A model generated the notes under the pieces. It searched no databases. It had not been told where the DNA came from and saw nothing but the letters and a program-made list of their open reading frames with translations. Of a stretch of 24,609 bases of DNA, positions 1 through 6,101 are shown in pieces. The DNA is from a virus, in the IMG/VR virus record IMGVR_UViG_3300046370_000013, positions 1 through 24,609 of that record; one strand, given 5' to 3'. The position numbers were made by a program, and so were the translations under genes. Every line of letters begins with the position of its first letter. The first letter of the stretch is position 1.

Positions 1-43
1 GTCGCGAATAACCCACGATGAATGTCCTAGAAGAACCTATCAT
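1..43 (-). CDS. 5' end of a further gene, cut by the window edge
   Basis: An ATG at base 43 overlaps the TGA of the gpZ-like gene in an ATGA junction. It opens a frame that stays open for 14 codons to the window edge (MIGSSRTFIVGYSR). The coupling matches the other junctions in this operon, which is the main reason to believe it. The product cannot be identified from 14 residues. Its position, after a tail completion gene and before the head genes on a circular or permuted map, would suit a DNA-packaging gene, but that is a guess. Confidence 0.45.
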   Translation of the reverse strand, partial: MIGSSRTFIVGYSR

Positions 44-657
44 TTGGCGTTCCTTAGTGCTTTAGTAAATTCTTCAGCAAAGTTCTTATCAAACCTAGCC
101 TTGCTATACTTCTCAGCTATCTTATAGAAGGGAAACATAGCGGTATAAGTTACACTGTTTTTAAATGCTACCATCAGCTTTGCTGACCTATCCTTTTGTC
201 TTTCCCAAACACCATCAATCCCTTTTATGTTTCCAATAAATTGCGTTTGTTTCTTAATCAAACCATTCTTTCTTCCAGCGATGTTACCAAATTTATTTAA
301 CTTAGCATTAGGAATATAAGGCACACCAACCTTAGATGATTCGCCTGACCTAACACCACCATGCACTAGATACTGCATGAACTTGTTTGCCCATTCAGTA
401 AAACCTAGAGTACCAGTAAGATTAGTTTTCCTTGCACCTATTCTATAAAATGCCTTAGTTGTTCTAGCCATTGGTCTATCAAGTTTCTTTATCATTTGTT
501 TCTGCATCTCTCTATCTAAACCTTTCATGCGATTACCTTTACCAATACCCAAAGTCTTATTGATAGCCATAGCAGTTGCAAATGGTACTTGTTTCTTCTG
601 CACATTAGTTGTCCACTTGGTTACATCTTTTATATTATCTTTAACAGATAGCTTCAT
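40..657 (-). CDS. gpZ-like tail completion / minor tail protein
   Basis: This 205-residue basic protein has the features of the lambda gpZ group (prophage minor tail protein Z). These are an N-terminal helix with a VPFATAMAINKT motif, a central basic stretch with GIDGVW, and a C-terminal FPFYKIAEKYSKARFDKNF helix leading to an Ala/Lys end. In lambda, gpZ helps make tails competent to join heads. The ATG at 657 is chosen because GGAG lies 7 bases upstream and it forms an ATGA overlap with the HTH gene; a TTG at 669 would add four residues. In lambda this gene lies between the head-tail joining gene and the tail terminator. Here it lies beyond the replication genes, far from the tail block in this window. 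The family call is from motif resemblance only. Confidence 0.6.
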   Translation of the reverse strand: MKLSVKDNIKDVTKWTTNVQKKQVPFATAMAINKTLGIGKGNRMKGLDREMQKQMIKKLDRPMARTTKAFYRIGARKTNLTGTLGFTEWANKFMQYLVHGGVRSGESSKVGVPYIPNAKLNKFGNIAGRKNGLIKKQTQFIGNIKGIDGVWERQKDRSAKLMVAFKNSVTYTAMFPFYKIAEKYSKARFDKNFAEEFTKALRNAK

Positions 658-812
658 CCCTTTCTCCAATGTGATTGTGTTTGGAACTTTAGACCTAATG
701 CTTTAGCTTTCCTTCTGATAGTAGATGGATGCACATCATAAGTCATAGCAATATCATGAGATGATTTGCCTTCCTTGATCTTCTGTTCTAATTTTTGTTT
801 ATCTATCTTCAT
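654..812 (-). CDS. small helix-turn-helix protein
   Basis: This 52-residue protein reads MKIDKQKLEQKIKEGKSSHD at the start, followed by IAMTYDVHPSTIRRKAKALG. This is a compact HTH: a first helix, a turn after a SSHDIA segment, and a recognition helix STIRRKAKALGL. Such domains bind DNA as small regulators, or occur in recombinase and small-terminase N-termini. It is joined by 4-base ATGA overlaps to the DUF3310 gene upstream and the gpZ-like gene downstream, so it is translated as part of the operon. A small regulator is the simplest reading. A stand-alone packaging-related HTH is also possible given the structural gene next to it. Confidence 0.7.
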   Translation of the reverse strand: MKIDKQKLEQKIKEGKSSHDIAMTYDVHPSTIRRKAKALGLKFQTQSHWRKG

Positions 813-1033
813 AAGTTCTCGTAATGTTCTATTAACTTATTAATATACCAAACAGACTTCTGTAAGTCTTGTATATTGGCATCTTTGTATTTATGGCGGT
901 GCAAGTATTTAATTGCATTACCCTCAAGATAAGCAGGGAACTCTTTGCCTAATTGTTGTTTGATGTAGTCAATACATTCTATGCCACCTTTAGCGTTGTT
1001 GTAATGTATTGGGTGGTTCACTGGATCATTCAT
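809..1033 (-). CDS. DUF3310 family protein
   Basis: This 74-residue protein matches the DUF3310 pattern known from many phages: DPVNHPIHY near the N-terminus (residues 3-11), then GIECIDYI, a GNAIKYLHRHKYKD segment (about 38-51), and a DLQKSVWYINKL helix. The conserved His and Lys residues suggest ligand or nucleotide binding, but the family has no settled function; some members are labelled nucleotide kinases without strong proof. The start has a strong AAGGAG site. It overlaps the preceding gene by 4 bases (ATGA) and the HTH gene by 4 bases. Confidence 0.85.
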   Translation of the reverse strand: MNDPVNHPIHYNNAKGGIECIDYIKQQLGKEFPAYLEGNAIKYLHRHKYKDANIQDLQKSVWYINKLIEHYENL

Positions 1034-1212
1034 TTCTCTCTCCTTATTATTTCATTCTTACATTTTCGTATGACCTTTTTCTTTGCACTAGATGATTCTA
1101 TGTAATCATTAAGCTCCTGAAGTGTCATACACTTTAGATAGTAATGCTCAGTAGTTGTCTTACCTGTAGCTCTATCTCTAATCTTTGCACTTGGTTTTAG
1201 TTTTATTGGCAT
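1030..1212 (-). CDS. small conserved phage protein of unknown function
   Basis: This 60-residue protein starts MPIKLKPSAK and ends KCKNEIIRREK. The pattern of KLKPS, an ARG-TGK-TTEHYY strand, a QELNDYI helix and a final K-C-K-N-E-x-x-R-R resembles a small protein found in many lytic phages, of unknown role. The start at 1212 is preferred over an in-frame ATG at 1251 because AAGGAG lies just upstream and the upstream stretch is already coded in another frame by the 44-residue gene. It overlaps that gene by 35 bases. Confidence 0.75.
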   Translation of the reverse strand: MPIKLKPSAKIRDRATGKTTTEHYYLKCMTLQELNDYIESSSAKKKVIRKCKNEIIRREK

Positions 1213-1312
1213 CTTTCTTCTCCTTCTTAAATATATTATCCCAGTTATCATCTATCTTTTTTTTATCTTCAGGTCTTCGTTTTGAACCTTTACCACCATG
1301 CCAGTTAGACAT
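1178..1312 (-). CDS. small GGKGS-type phage protein
   Basis: This 44-residue, highly charged protein begins MSNWHGGKGSKRRPEDKKK and continues with DDNWDNIFKKEKK. The HGGKGS-x-R-P start followed by a D-N-W-D-x-I-F helix is a recurring pattern in small phage proteins of unknown function. Its start overlaps the end of the nuclease-like gene upstream by 8 bases. Its end overlaps the next gene by 35 bases in a different frame, and its body supplies that gene's ribosome binding site. A run of eight A in the minus strand lies in the GAT-AAA-AAA-AAG codons. Confidence 0.75.
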   Translation of the reverse strand: MSNWHGGKGSKRRPEDKKKIDDNWDNIFKKEKKDANKTKTKCKD

Positions 1313-1739
1313 GCTTATCAATCCTTGTACAATCTTTTGGTTCAATTCTAAAAACAGGCTCTATATCCATAAAGTCTCTAGTAGTCATTGTTCTACCACC
1401 AAATTCAAACTTATATTTCTTTTCAAAATCCCAAACATGATAACAAATACAATCATTACAATTAAAAATAATTATAAATTTACAACCTGATGTTTCACTT
1501 AAAATTTTTGCAGCTTCTATTTTTTTATATGAAATCATAAAAACATATTTCCCAAAGTTGTGATTGAATTTCTTAACCTCACACCAGCTATATTTGTTAT
1601 CTTTCTGTATTAAAAAATCTACAATCCATTTTGTAGGATTTAGCTTTATAAACTTACAATCCCAAAGTTTCTCAAAAATATTTGCTATATATTTTTCATT
1701 CTCTAAATCTTTTGTTGATTCGTATTTAGGTCTGCTCAT
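1305..1739 (-). CDS. PD-(D/E)XK nuclease-like protein
   Basis: This 144-residue protein has the layout of a small PD-(D/E)XK nuclease: an N-terminal helix with acidic residues (E13/E15), then PTKWIVDFLI with Asp41, a hairpin, and WCEVKKF with Glu54 and Lys56. These would be the metal-binding D and ExK pair. A hydrophobic strand (CKFIIIFNC) follows, as in the fold. The C-terminal third is not recognised. It is coupled to the upstream hypothetical gene by a 4-base ATGA overlap. The substrate is unknown; a resolvase, a host-DNA nuclease or a mobile endonuclease are all possible. The call rests on motif spacing alone. Confidence 0.6.
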   Translation of the reverse strand: MSRPKYESTKDLENEKYIANIFEKLWDCKFIKLNPTKWIVDFLIQKDNKYSWCEVKKFNHNFGKYVFMISYKKIEAAKILSETSGCKFIIIFNCNDCICYHVWDFEKKYKFEFGGRTMTTRDFMDIEPVFRIEPKDCTRIDKHV

Positions 1740-2230
1740 TTGTAATCAACTCTCTTGATGTTTACTGATTTATCTAATTTACTTAGCAGTTCTTTTGCCC
1801 TTATAAAATCTTTAGGAATACATCTAAATAATTCCTCAATACTAAATATCATTATGTCTTTCTCATCTTTGTGTATTTTCTCCAATACAGGTTTCTCAGA
1901 ATCAGTATCACAAACCAGTGCTGTTTTATTATCAAAATTAAAACACTTAGCATTAGGTTGTATTTGAATATAACCACTTTCCTCACATTTAATATTTAAT
2001 TGCTCATAAGCTCTTAACATCATTTCAACCATTTGTAGTTGTTTTTTAGGTGCATCATTATGTATAGAATCTTTCAACATCTGCTCTGCTCTACAAAACT
2101 TGATCTCAAACTGAACACCAACCATCTTAAAGATGCGTTTTCGATTACCCCATTTAATACAAGTATCAACCTCATAAAGTCTTAATTCTTTTAATTTATC
2201 TTTTAAAGATTCATTTAAGTATGTATTCAT
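1736..2230 (-). CDS. hypothetical protein
   Basis: This 164-residue protein is not recognised. The N-terminal half is basic and predicted helical (LKDKLKELRLYEVD, then KMVEM/LRAYEQL-type helices), followed by a strand-rich stretch around YIQIQPNAKCFNF and an acidic region, with a KVNIKR-type basic end. It is the first gene after the repeat block downstream of the primase-helicase. Its start has an AGGAAGGA ribosome binding site that is itself part of the GGAAG-rich region. It overlaps the nuclease-like gene by 4 bases. A replication-linked role is only suggested by location. Confidence 0.7.
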   Translation of the reverse strand: MNTYLNESLKDKLKELRLYEVDTCIKWGNRKRIFKMVGVQFEIKFCRAEQMLKDSIHNDAPKKQLQMVEMMLRAYEQLNIKCEESGYIQIQPNAKCFNFDNKTALVCDTDSEKPVLEKIHKDEKDIMIFSIEELFRCIPKDFIRAKELLSKLDKSVNIKRVDYK

Positions 2231-2260
2231 TTCCTTCCTGATGATTTAGTAGGAAGTAAG

Positions 2261-2279
2261 GGAAGTATTACATACTTCC
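2261..2279 (-). repeat. 8-bp hairpin with 3-base loop made of the repeat motif
   Basis: GGAAGTAT (2261-2268) and ATACTTCC (2272-2279) form a perfect inverted repeat around three bases. The arms extend imperfectly outward through further GGAA/TTCC segments. No T-run follows on either strand, so it does not look like an intrinsic terminator. Its right arm includes a copy of the ACTTCCT unit. Confidence 0.7.
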
Positions 2280-2318
2280 TTCCCTTCCTTCCGACCTAAT
2301 TGTTCATATTTAGCTAAA

Positions 2319-2360
2319 ACTTCCTTCAAAACTTCCTACCAAACTTCCTACTAACTTCCT
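2319..2360. repeat. four direct ACTTCCT repeats, 11-12 base spacing
   Basis: Exact ACTTCCT copies begin at 2319, 2331, 2343 and 2354, so the spacings are 12, 12 and 11 bases, about one helical turn. The palindrome TTTAGCTAAA abuts the first copy. The array ends three bases before the primase-helicase stop codon. An outlying copy is at 2274-2280 and an inverted copy at 2251-2257. Same-face spacing fits cooperative protein binding to DNA. Confidence 0.8.
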
Positions 2361-2362
2361 TC

Positions 2363-4306
2363 TTAATCAAACTTTTCTTCCAAATTAGGCTGCACATTCT
2401 TAAATTTAATATGTTGCCATCCAAACTTTTCATGCTTATATACCTGTCCTTTTTCTTTTAAAGCTTTTAAAATTTTGCCAATATTATTAGCATCTATATT
2501 ATCTCCAGCTTTGTTTTTAACAAATCCCTCTAAATCATTTGGCATCAAGAATTGGTCTTGGGGATTCTGATTATCTTTAATATAAGCTACAGTTTCTAAT
2601 GCATTTAATGTTCTATCTTGCATCATAGGTAATTTATCTGATCTCTTAGTTTTAAAATCAATATTAGTCTCTTCTAAGAATCCTGATGTAAGATTTAATC
2701 CCTCACCAATAATCTCAACCTCTTTAAACACAAATGACTTCTCAGACATGCCCTGACCATCTTTATTTAATGTCTGCTCAAAAGATACAAACATTTGTTC
2801 TTCTAGGTTATCGCCTACAGCTTTATCTTCTCTATCTACTTTAAATTCATAATCTAAAGAAGCACCCATAACACTAGAACCTCTACCTCTATCTGAATTG
2901 CCATGACCAGTATGATGAACCAAACATACACAACACTTATAATGTGATATAAGTCCATCTAATTTATTAATAAAATTACCTACATCTTCTGCACTGTTTT
3001 CATTACCAACAAAGTTTCTCTGAAAAGTATCAATGACTATCATGCCTATCTCACCTACTTGTTGAGTCAATGCTTCTATCTCTAACTCTAACATCTTAAA
3101 ATCATCAGGATCATTAACCCTAACTGCTCTATCTGATAGATATAAAGGTACACCAGTTAAATCAAACATACCCTGTTGCCAAGCTGCTAATCTTCTTTTA
3201 ACACCTCTCTGACCCTCTCCACATACATACATGACTGGTTTGCTAAATGATTCATTACCATAAAAACTCTCACCTTTAGCAATAGCAGCAGCCATAGCTA
3301 TAGCAATGAATGACTTACCACTTTTAGGTTTACCAAAGATACACATTAGCGATTCTTTCTCTACAACATCTTTTATCAGCCAATCAGGATTATCTACCTG
3401 TCTTAATACTTCATCAGCTCTTGTAAAAGTAACCATGCCTTTAGGTTTCTTTTCTACACAACCAATAATGTAATCTTCTAAATCTTTAGACTCCTTAAAA
3501 TCACCCCTTATGAAAGCATCATATAAATCATCTTTATCTTTAAATTCTGCTGGTGGTTGAGCTACCTTAACCTTACAACCATTTTTTCTTAACATAGTTC
3601 CTATTTCATTAGCACATTTAATTCCTGCTTCATCATTATCAGGGAATACCCAAACCTCTCTACCAAATATAGGACTCCAATCTGCCTTTTCCCAACTATT
3701 AACCCCACCATGCCAAGTACAAGAATCACCATCATAAATCTCTTCACAACCTCTTAAAGCCTTCTCACCTTCATTTATAATAATAGGTTTATCCTTTGCC
3801 CTATCAGTGTAATAGATAGGAAGAGAGCCTTCAGGTCGCTTCATAGACCAAGAGCCATCATCATTTAAGCTAAAAGGTGCATATTTTTGTTTAATAAAAT
3901 GACCATCAGGAAACCTCATCACCCAAAAGTTTTTTGCATATTGCACTTTAACTATTGCTTGAGAATGAAGCTCCCTCATTTGTACTTTAGAGAATGACCT
4001 AGCATTACTTGTAGCTTTGCTTTTAGGGGGAGCAAAGCCACTGATTAAGGAGTCATTTGAATGTAATGCTAAGTCATAACCAAACTGTTTTAAAACTGTA
4101 TTAACATCTTGATTTAGATGTTTAATTAAATCTATTATACCACCACCAGTATCATCTTCGAAGTTATACCAAGTTCCAGTATCTAGTGATAGAACTAAAG
4201 AACCCTTGCTACCCCATCTAAATTCCTTAGATGAGGTGCTAGTAGGTTCACCTAATAATTGCTTTGCAACTTCAGGTGCAATTCTTTGCCAATCTACTGA
4301 TTGCAT
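2363..4306 (-). CDS. Toprim primase-helicase (RepA/DnaB-type ATPase)
   Basis: This 647-residue replication protein has three parts. Residues 1-80 resemble the N-terminal zinc-binding module of primases (RWGSKGSLVLSL, then FEDDTGGGIIDLI) but have no cysteine. A Toprim domain follows, with NEGEKA (Glu179-Glu181) and the acidic DNDEAG (223-228). The C-terminal half is a RecA-type ATPase of the RepA/AAA_25 kind, with Walker A GKPKSGKS (325-332), Walker B MIVID (422-426) and a HHTGH segment (464-468). By family it should unwind DNA and may make primers. It overlaps the SSB-like gene by one base (TGATG), which supports a shared replication role. The missing cysteines could mean an altered or lost priming function. 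Confidence 0.9.
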   Translation of the reverse strand: MQSVDWQRIAPEVAKQLLGEPTSTSSKEFRWGSKGSLVLSLDTGTWYNFEDDTGGGIIDLIKHLNQDVNTVLKQFGYDLALHSNDSLISGFAPPKSKATSNARSFSKVQMRELHSQAIVKVQYAKNFWVMRFPDGHFIKQKYAPFSLNDDGSWSMKRPEGSLPIYYTDRAKDKPIIINEGEKALRGCEEIYDGDSCTWHGGVNSWEKADWSPIFGREVWVFPDNDEAGIKCANEIGTMLRKNGCKVKVAQPPAEFKDKDDLYDAFIRGDFKESKDLEDYIIGCVEKKPKGMVTFTRADEVLRQVDNPDWLIKDVVEKESLMCIFGKPKSGKSFIAIAMAAAIAKGESFYGNESFSKPVMYVCGEGQRGVKRRLAAWQQGMFDLTGVPLYLSDRAVRVNDPDDFKMLELEIEALTQQVGEIGMIVIDTFQRNFVGNENSAEDVGNFINKLDGLISHYKCCVCLVHHTGHGNSDRGRGSSVMGASLDYEFKVDREDKAVGDNLEEQMFVSFEQTLNKDGQGMSEKSFVFKEVEIIGEGLNLTSGFLEETNIDFKTKRSDKLPMMQDRTLNALETVAYIKDNQNPQDQFLMPNDLEGFVKNKAGDNIDANNIGKILKALKEKGQVYKHEKFGWQHIKFKNVQPNLEEKFD

Positions 4307-4929
4307 CAGAAAGGTATATCATCATCTGACAGTTCATTCTTATCAACCATCTCCTGAACTTTGTCAGCAAGACCAGCATTAGGATCTTTGAATGTGTCCT
4401 CTACTGGTGCTTCTTGATCTGTATACCAACTAGGAATAACAAACTCAGCAGTTCTAGGTGCAAACTTAGCAAAGCTAAATGTAAGCTCAGAAGAATTTCC
4501 CATACCTACTTGAATAGGTTTTGATCCTTCATACTTAACAACAGGTAAGGAATCAGAATTAGAATCCATTTGATTCCAAAAACTACCCAGTATGCTGTTA
4601 AATGCACTTGATTCAGCAAATGTAAATCTCTGCCATAAATAAGCATGTTGAGCTCCTTGCGGAAATACCCAAGCACTAAATGCTCTTTTATAGTCATCTG
4701 CTGGTTTAGGTGCTACTACACCAAATTTATCATCCCAGCTATATTCAAACCCATCAGCTTTAGTATATCTTCCCCATCCTGATTTGAATGTTGAAGGGTC
4801 AAGCTGTAGATATTGAAAATCTACTGGCGTTTCACCATTAGCAAAAAACTGCTGGTGAGATGTTTTGAAAGCAAGATAAACTTGCTGACTCTCATTGGAA
4901 CTACTCATTCCACCTAATATGTCTACCAT
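4306..4929 (-). CDS. SSB-like protein with bacterial SSB C-terminal tip
   Basis: This 207-residue protein ends in an acidic tail whose last six residues are DDDIPF (202-207), the same tip that closes E. coli SSB and recruits partner proteins. The body is rich in aromatic residues and strands (for example YLQLDPSTFKSGWGRY and SAWVFPQGAQHAYLWQRF), as expected of a ssDNA-binding fold. I cannot assign an OB fold by eye. It lies directly upstream of the primase-helicase, overlapping by one base, and close to a resolvase-like nuclease. The start has GGAG 8 bases upstream. The role as phage ssDNA-binding protein is inferred from the tail and the neighbours. Confidence 0.75.
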   Translation of the reverse strand: MVDILGGMSSSNESQQVYLAFKTSHQQFFANGETPVDFQYLQLDPSTFKSGWGRYTKADGFEYSWDDKFGVVAPKPADDYKRAFSAWVFPQGAQHAYLWQRFTFAESSAFNSILGSFWNQMDSNSDSLPVVKYEGSKPIQVGMGNSSELTFSFAKFAPRTAEFVIPSWYTDQEAPVEDTFKDPNAGLADKVQEMVDKNELSDDDIPF

Positions 4930-4941
4930 ATTTTTTCTCCA

Positions 4942-5151
4942 TTAATGTATTGTTCTATCAATACTGTTTAAGTAATCAGTTTCAAGTTTGGCATAATTGC
5001 GTTCCTTAAAACCTTCATAATCCTCATCATTAACTATGCCTAAAATTTCGCAAGCTAATGTGATTCTTTCATAGGATTCCCTACAAAACTCTTCAAAACC
5101 TTCCTGAAGCAGATAACTATTTAAATCCATCAGCTTTTTGTAAGATTTCAT
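4942..5151 (-). CDS. hypothetical small acidic protein
   Basis: This 69-residue helical protein is not recognised. It has a central EEFCRESYERITLACEILG helix and an acidic NDEDYEGFKE stretch. The ATG at 5151 has AAAGG just upstream and overlaps the resolvase-like gene by 35 bases; an in-frame ATG at 5130 would shorten it by seven residues and the overlap to 14 bases. It lies between the nuclease and the SSB-like gene, so it may be a replication accessory protein, but nothing in the sequence shows this. Confidence 0.65.
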   Translation of the reverse strand: MKSYKKLMDLNSYLLQEGFEEFCRESYERITLACEILGIVNDEDYEGFKERNYAKLETDYLNSIDRTIH

Positions 5152-5539
5152 CTAACCTTTCACATACTTCTGATAGCGGACATAGATATGTGCATTGCCA
5201 ATTAGCAGCTTCAACACTTGTAACTAAGTACAAGGGTAGAACACACATAGGGTCTCTTCTATCATATTTAAAAATTAAGATTGGTATTAGGCTATTACCA
5301 GCACTCTCTACTGCTTGATGCCACCACTCATTCTTATACATGGTTTTTTTACCACCAGCTTTATATCTTTTACATTCAATAGCAAACTTATCCCAGTAAA
5401 TATCAGCCATGCCTTTTGTTTGGTATTGATCCAAGTTTCTTTTTACTCTTGTATCTATATCTTTAGATTCAAGAATAGTATTAATCTTATTGACTATAAC
5501 CCTCTCAAACGCTGCACCTTTATTTCTGCTGTTTACCAT
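5117..5539 (-). CDS. Holliday-junction-resolvase-like PD-(D/E)XK nuclease
   Basis: This 140-residue protein starts VNSRNKGAAFER, with Glu12 in the first helix. GMADIYWDKFAIECKRYK follows, with Asp46 and the Glu55-x-Lys57 pair, and then WWHQAVESA with Gln75. This E / D / ExK / Q order is that of Hjc-type resolvases and related VRR-NUC-like enzymes, which cut branched DNA using a divalent metal. It lies in the operon with the SSB-like and primase-helicase genes, fitting the processing of replication or recombination intermediates. Its ATG overlaps the stop of the 35-residue membrane protein in a TAATG junction. Restriction-like nuclease activity on other substrates cannot be excluded. Confidence 0.75.
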   Translation of the reverse strand: MVNSRNKGAAFERVIVNKINTILESKDIDTRVKRNLDQYQTKGMADIYWDKFAIECKRYKAGGKKTMYKNEWWHQAVESAGNSLIPILIFKYDRRDPMCVLPLYLVTSVEAANWQCTYLCPLSEVCERLDEILQKADGFK

Positions 5540-5646
5540 TAATCTAACTCTTTTAAAATATATATAGCTGCTAATACACTAATAACACCGCCAATAGCAA
5601 CCAAACCAAATATCCCTGCAATAATATATAGAATCCACTCAAGCAT
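5539..5646 (-). CDS. 35-residue single-helix membrane protein
   Basis: The protein is MLEWILYIIAGIFGLVAIGG followed by VISVLAAIYILKELD, almost entirely one hydrophobic helix with an acidic-basic end. It overlaps the gene upstream by 8 bases and shares one base (TAATG) with the resolvase-like gene. These junctions and the clean hydrophobic pattern argue for a real small gene. It should insert in the inner membrane. The function is unknown; small phage membrane proteins can affect host processes or lysis timing, but its position is in the replication operon. Confidence 0.65.
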   Translation of the reverse strand: MLEWILYIIAGIFGLVAIGGVISVLAAIYILKELD

Positions 5647-5803
5647 CGAAATCAGTCCTTACCACTTTGCCACTCATATAAGTGATTTCTCTATAGTGCT
5701 GACCAGCACCTTTTTGGAAATAATATGTTTTGATCTGCTTATCTAACTTCTCAGCCTTTAGTTCTTCTCTACGCCTTGCGACTGCTTTGCTATTTTGACC
5801 CAT
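5639..5803 (-). CDS. 54-residue hypothetical protein
   Basis: It starts MGQNSKAVARRREELKAEKL and continues KQIKTYYFQKGAGQHYREI. The N-terminal part is a basic, Glu/Lys/Arg-rich helix; the second half is strand-like with aromatics. It overlaps the ribbon-helix-helix gene upstream by 14 bases and the small membrane gene downstream by 8 bases. No family is recognised. The coupling at both ends is the main support. Confidence 0.6.
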   Translation of the reverse strand: MGQNSKAVARRREELKAEKLDKQIKTYYFQKGAGQHYREITYMSGKVVRTDFDA

Positions 5804-5951
5804 GATTATTCTCTTTATAAGAAACCATACCTAGCTTCAGCAATAGCTGAGTAGCTGATTCAATATTCATGTTATTTGTAATTGCAAACACCTTGATATC
5901 CTTATGTAATTCTTCAGGAATCCAAAGTGCCTTTTTTGTTTTATCATCCAT
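5790..5951 (-). CDS. ribbon-helix-helix-like small protein
   Basis: This 53-residue protein reads KKALWIPEELHKDIKVFAIT and then NNMNIESATQLLLKLG: a short strand (ALWIP) followed by two helices, the Arc/MetJ ribbon-helix-helix layout. Such proteins dimerise and bind DNA operators with the strand. It is the first gene after a 150-base stretch with few or no genes, has a GGAG site 9 bases before the ATG, and heads the resolvase/SSB/helicase operon. It may therefore regulate this operon. The fold call is from pattern only. Confidence 0.65.
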   Translation of the reverse strand: MDDKTKKALWIPEELHKDIKVFAITNNMNIESATQLLLKLGMVSYKENNHGSK

Positions 5952-5978
5952 AATGACTCTCCGTTTTTTATATTATAT

Positions 5979-6083
5979 TTAATTTGATAATAAAGCTAGA
6001 ACTTTATTACCTACTTCTCCAAAAACCCTTATACTAGGTTCAAGGGCAAAAGATAAACTCTCCATAAATCTAAATACTCTCAT
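5979..6083 (-). CDS. possible 34-residue leader peptide
   Basis: An ATG at 6083 opens a frame of 34 codons starting MRVFRFMESLSFALEPSIRV and ending GNKVLALLSN. It would be a short hydrophobic, amphipathic peptide. There is only a weak AAGGG upstream and no family is recognised. It occupies most of the gap between the exonuclease and the ribbon-helix-helix gene and spans one arm of the inverted repeat at 6042-6099. It could be a chance frame. Confidence 0.3.
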   Translation of the reverse strand: MRVFRFMESLSFALEPSIRVFGEVGNKVLALLSN

Positions 6084-6099
6084 ATATCTATTTGCCCTT
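6042..6099. repeat. 9-bp inverted repeat flanking a 40-base spacer
   Basis: AAGGGCAAA (6042-6050) and TTTGCCCTT (6091-6099) are perfect inverted copies, separated by 40 AT-rich bases. They lie in the gap after the exonuclease stop and before the ribbon-helix-helix gene. They could be two operator half-sites or a long-loop RNA stem. The rest of the gap holds a TATAAT at about 5973-5978 (minus strand) with no good -35, so a promoter is not claimed. Confidence 0.6.
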
Positions 6100-6101
6100 A
6101 C

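Larger units (their letters stand above)
2231..2362. promoter_or_regulatory. non-coding repeat block: candidate origin or operator
   Basis: These 132 bases between the primase-helicase stop and the next start are the largest clear non-coding gap in the replication module apart from the region at 5952-6101. They hold four direct ACTTCCT copies, a fifth inside a hairpin, an inverted AGGAAGT copy, the palindrome TTTAGCTAAA at 2309-2318, and further TTCC-rich stretches (2231-2238, 2281-2292). Iteron-like repeats next to a replication helicase suggest an origin or a protein-binding control region. No sigma70 promoter or terminator T-run stands out. Confidence 0.55.

Noticed and set aside
1255-1270. 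Run of eight A on the minus strand in the 44-residue gene as a second frameshift site.
   Set aside because: A -1 slip there meets a TAG within about three codons, so no meaningful product results.
1185-1967. Plus-strand open frames at 1185-1490, 1564-1758 and 1755-1967.
   Set aside because: Each lies wholly opposite well-supported minus-strand genes, and the products are Ser/Phe/Ile-rich, as expected of antisense AT-rich coding DNA.
4506-4697. Minus-strand frame of 63 codons inside the SSB-like gene.
   Set aside because: It is nested in another frame of a gene with a clear C-terminal motif, without a ribosome binding site or coupling.
5970-5980. TATAAT on the minus strand upstream of the ribbon-helix-helix gene as a promoter.
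   Set aside because: No acceptable -35 is found at 15-19 bases, and such hexamers are frequent by chance in AT-rich DNA.
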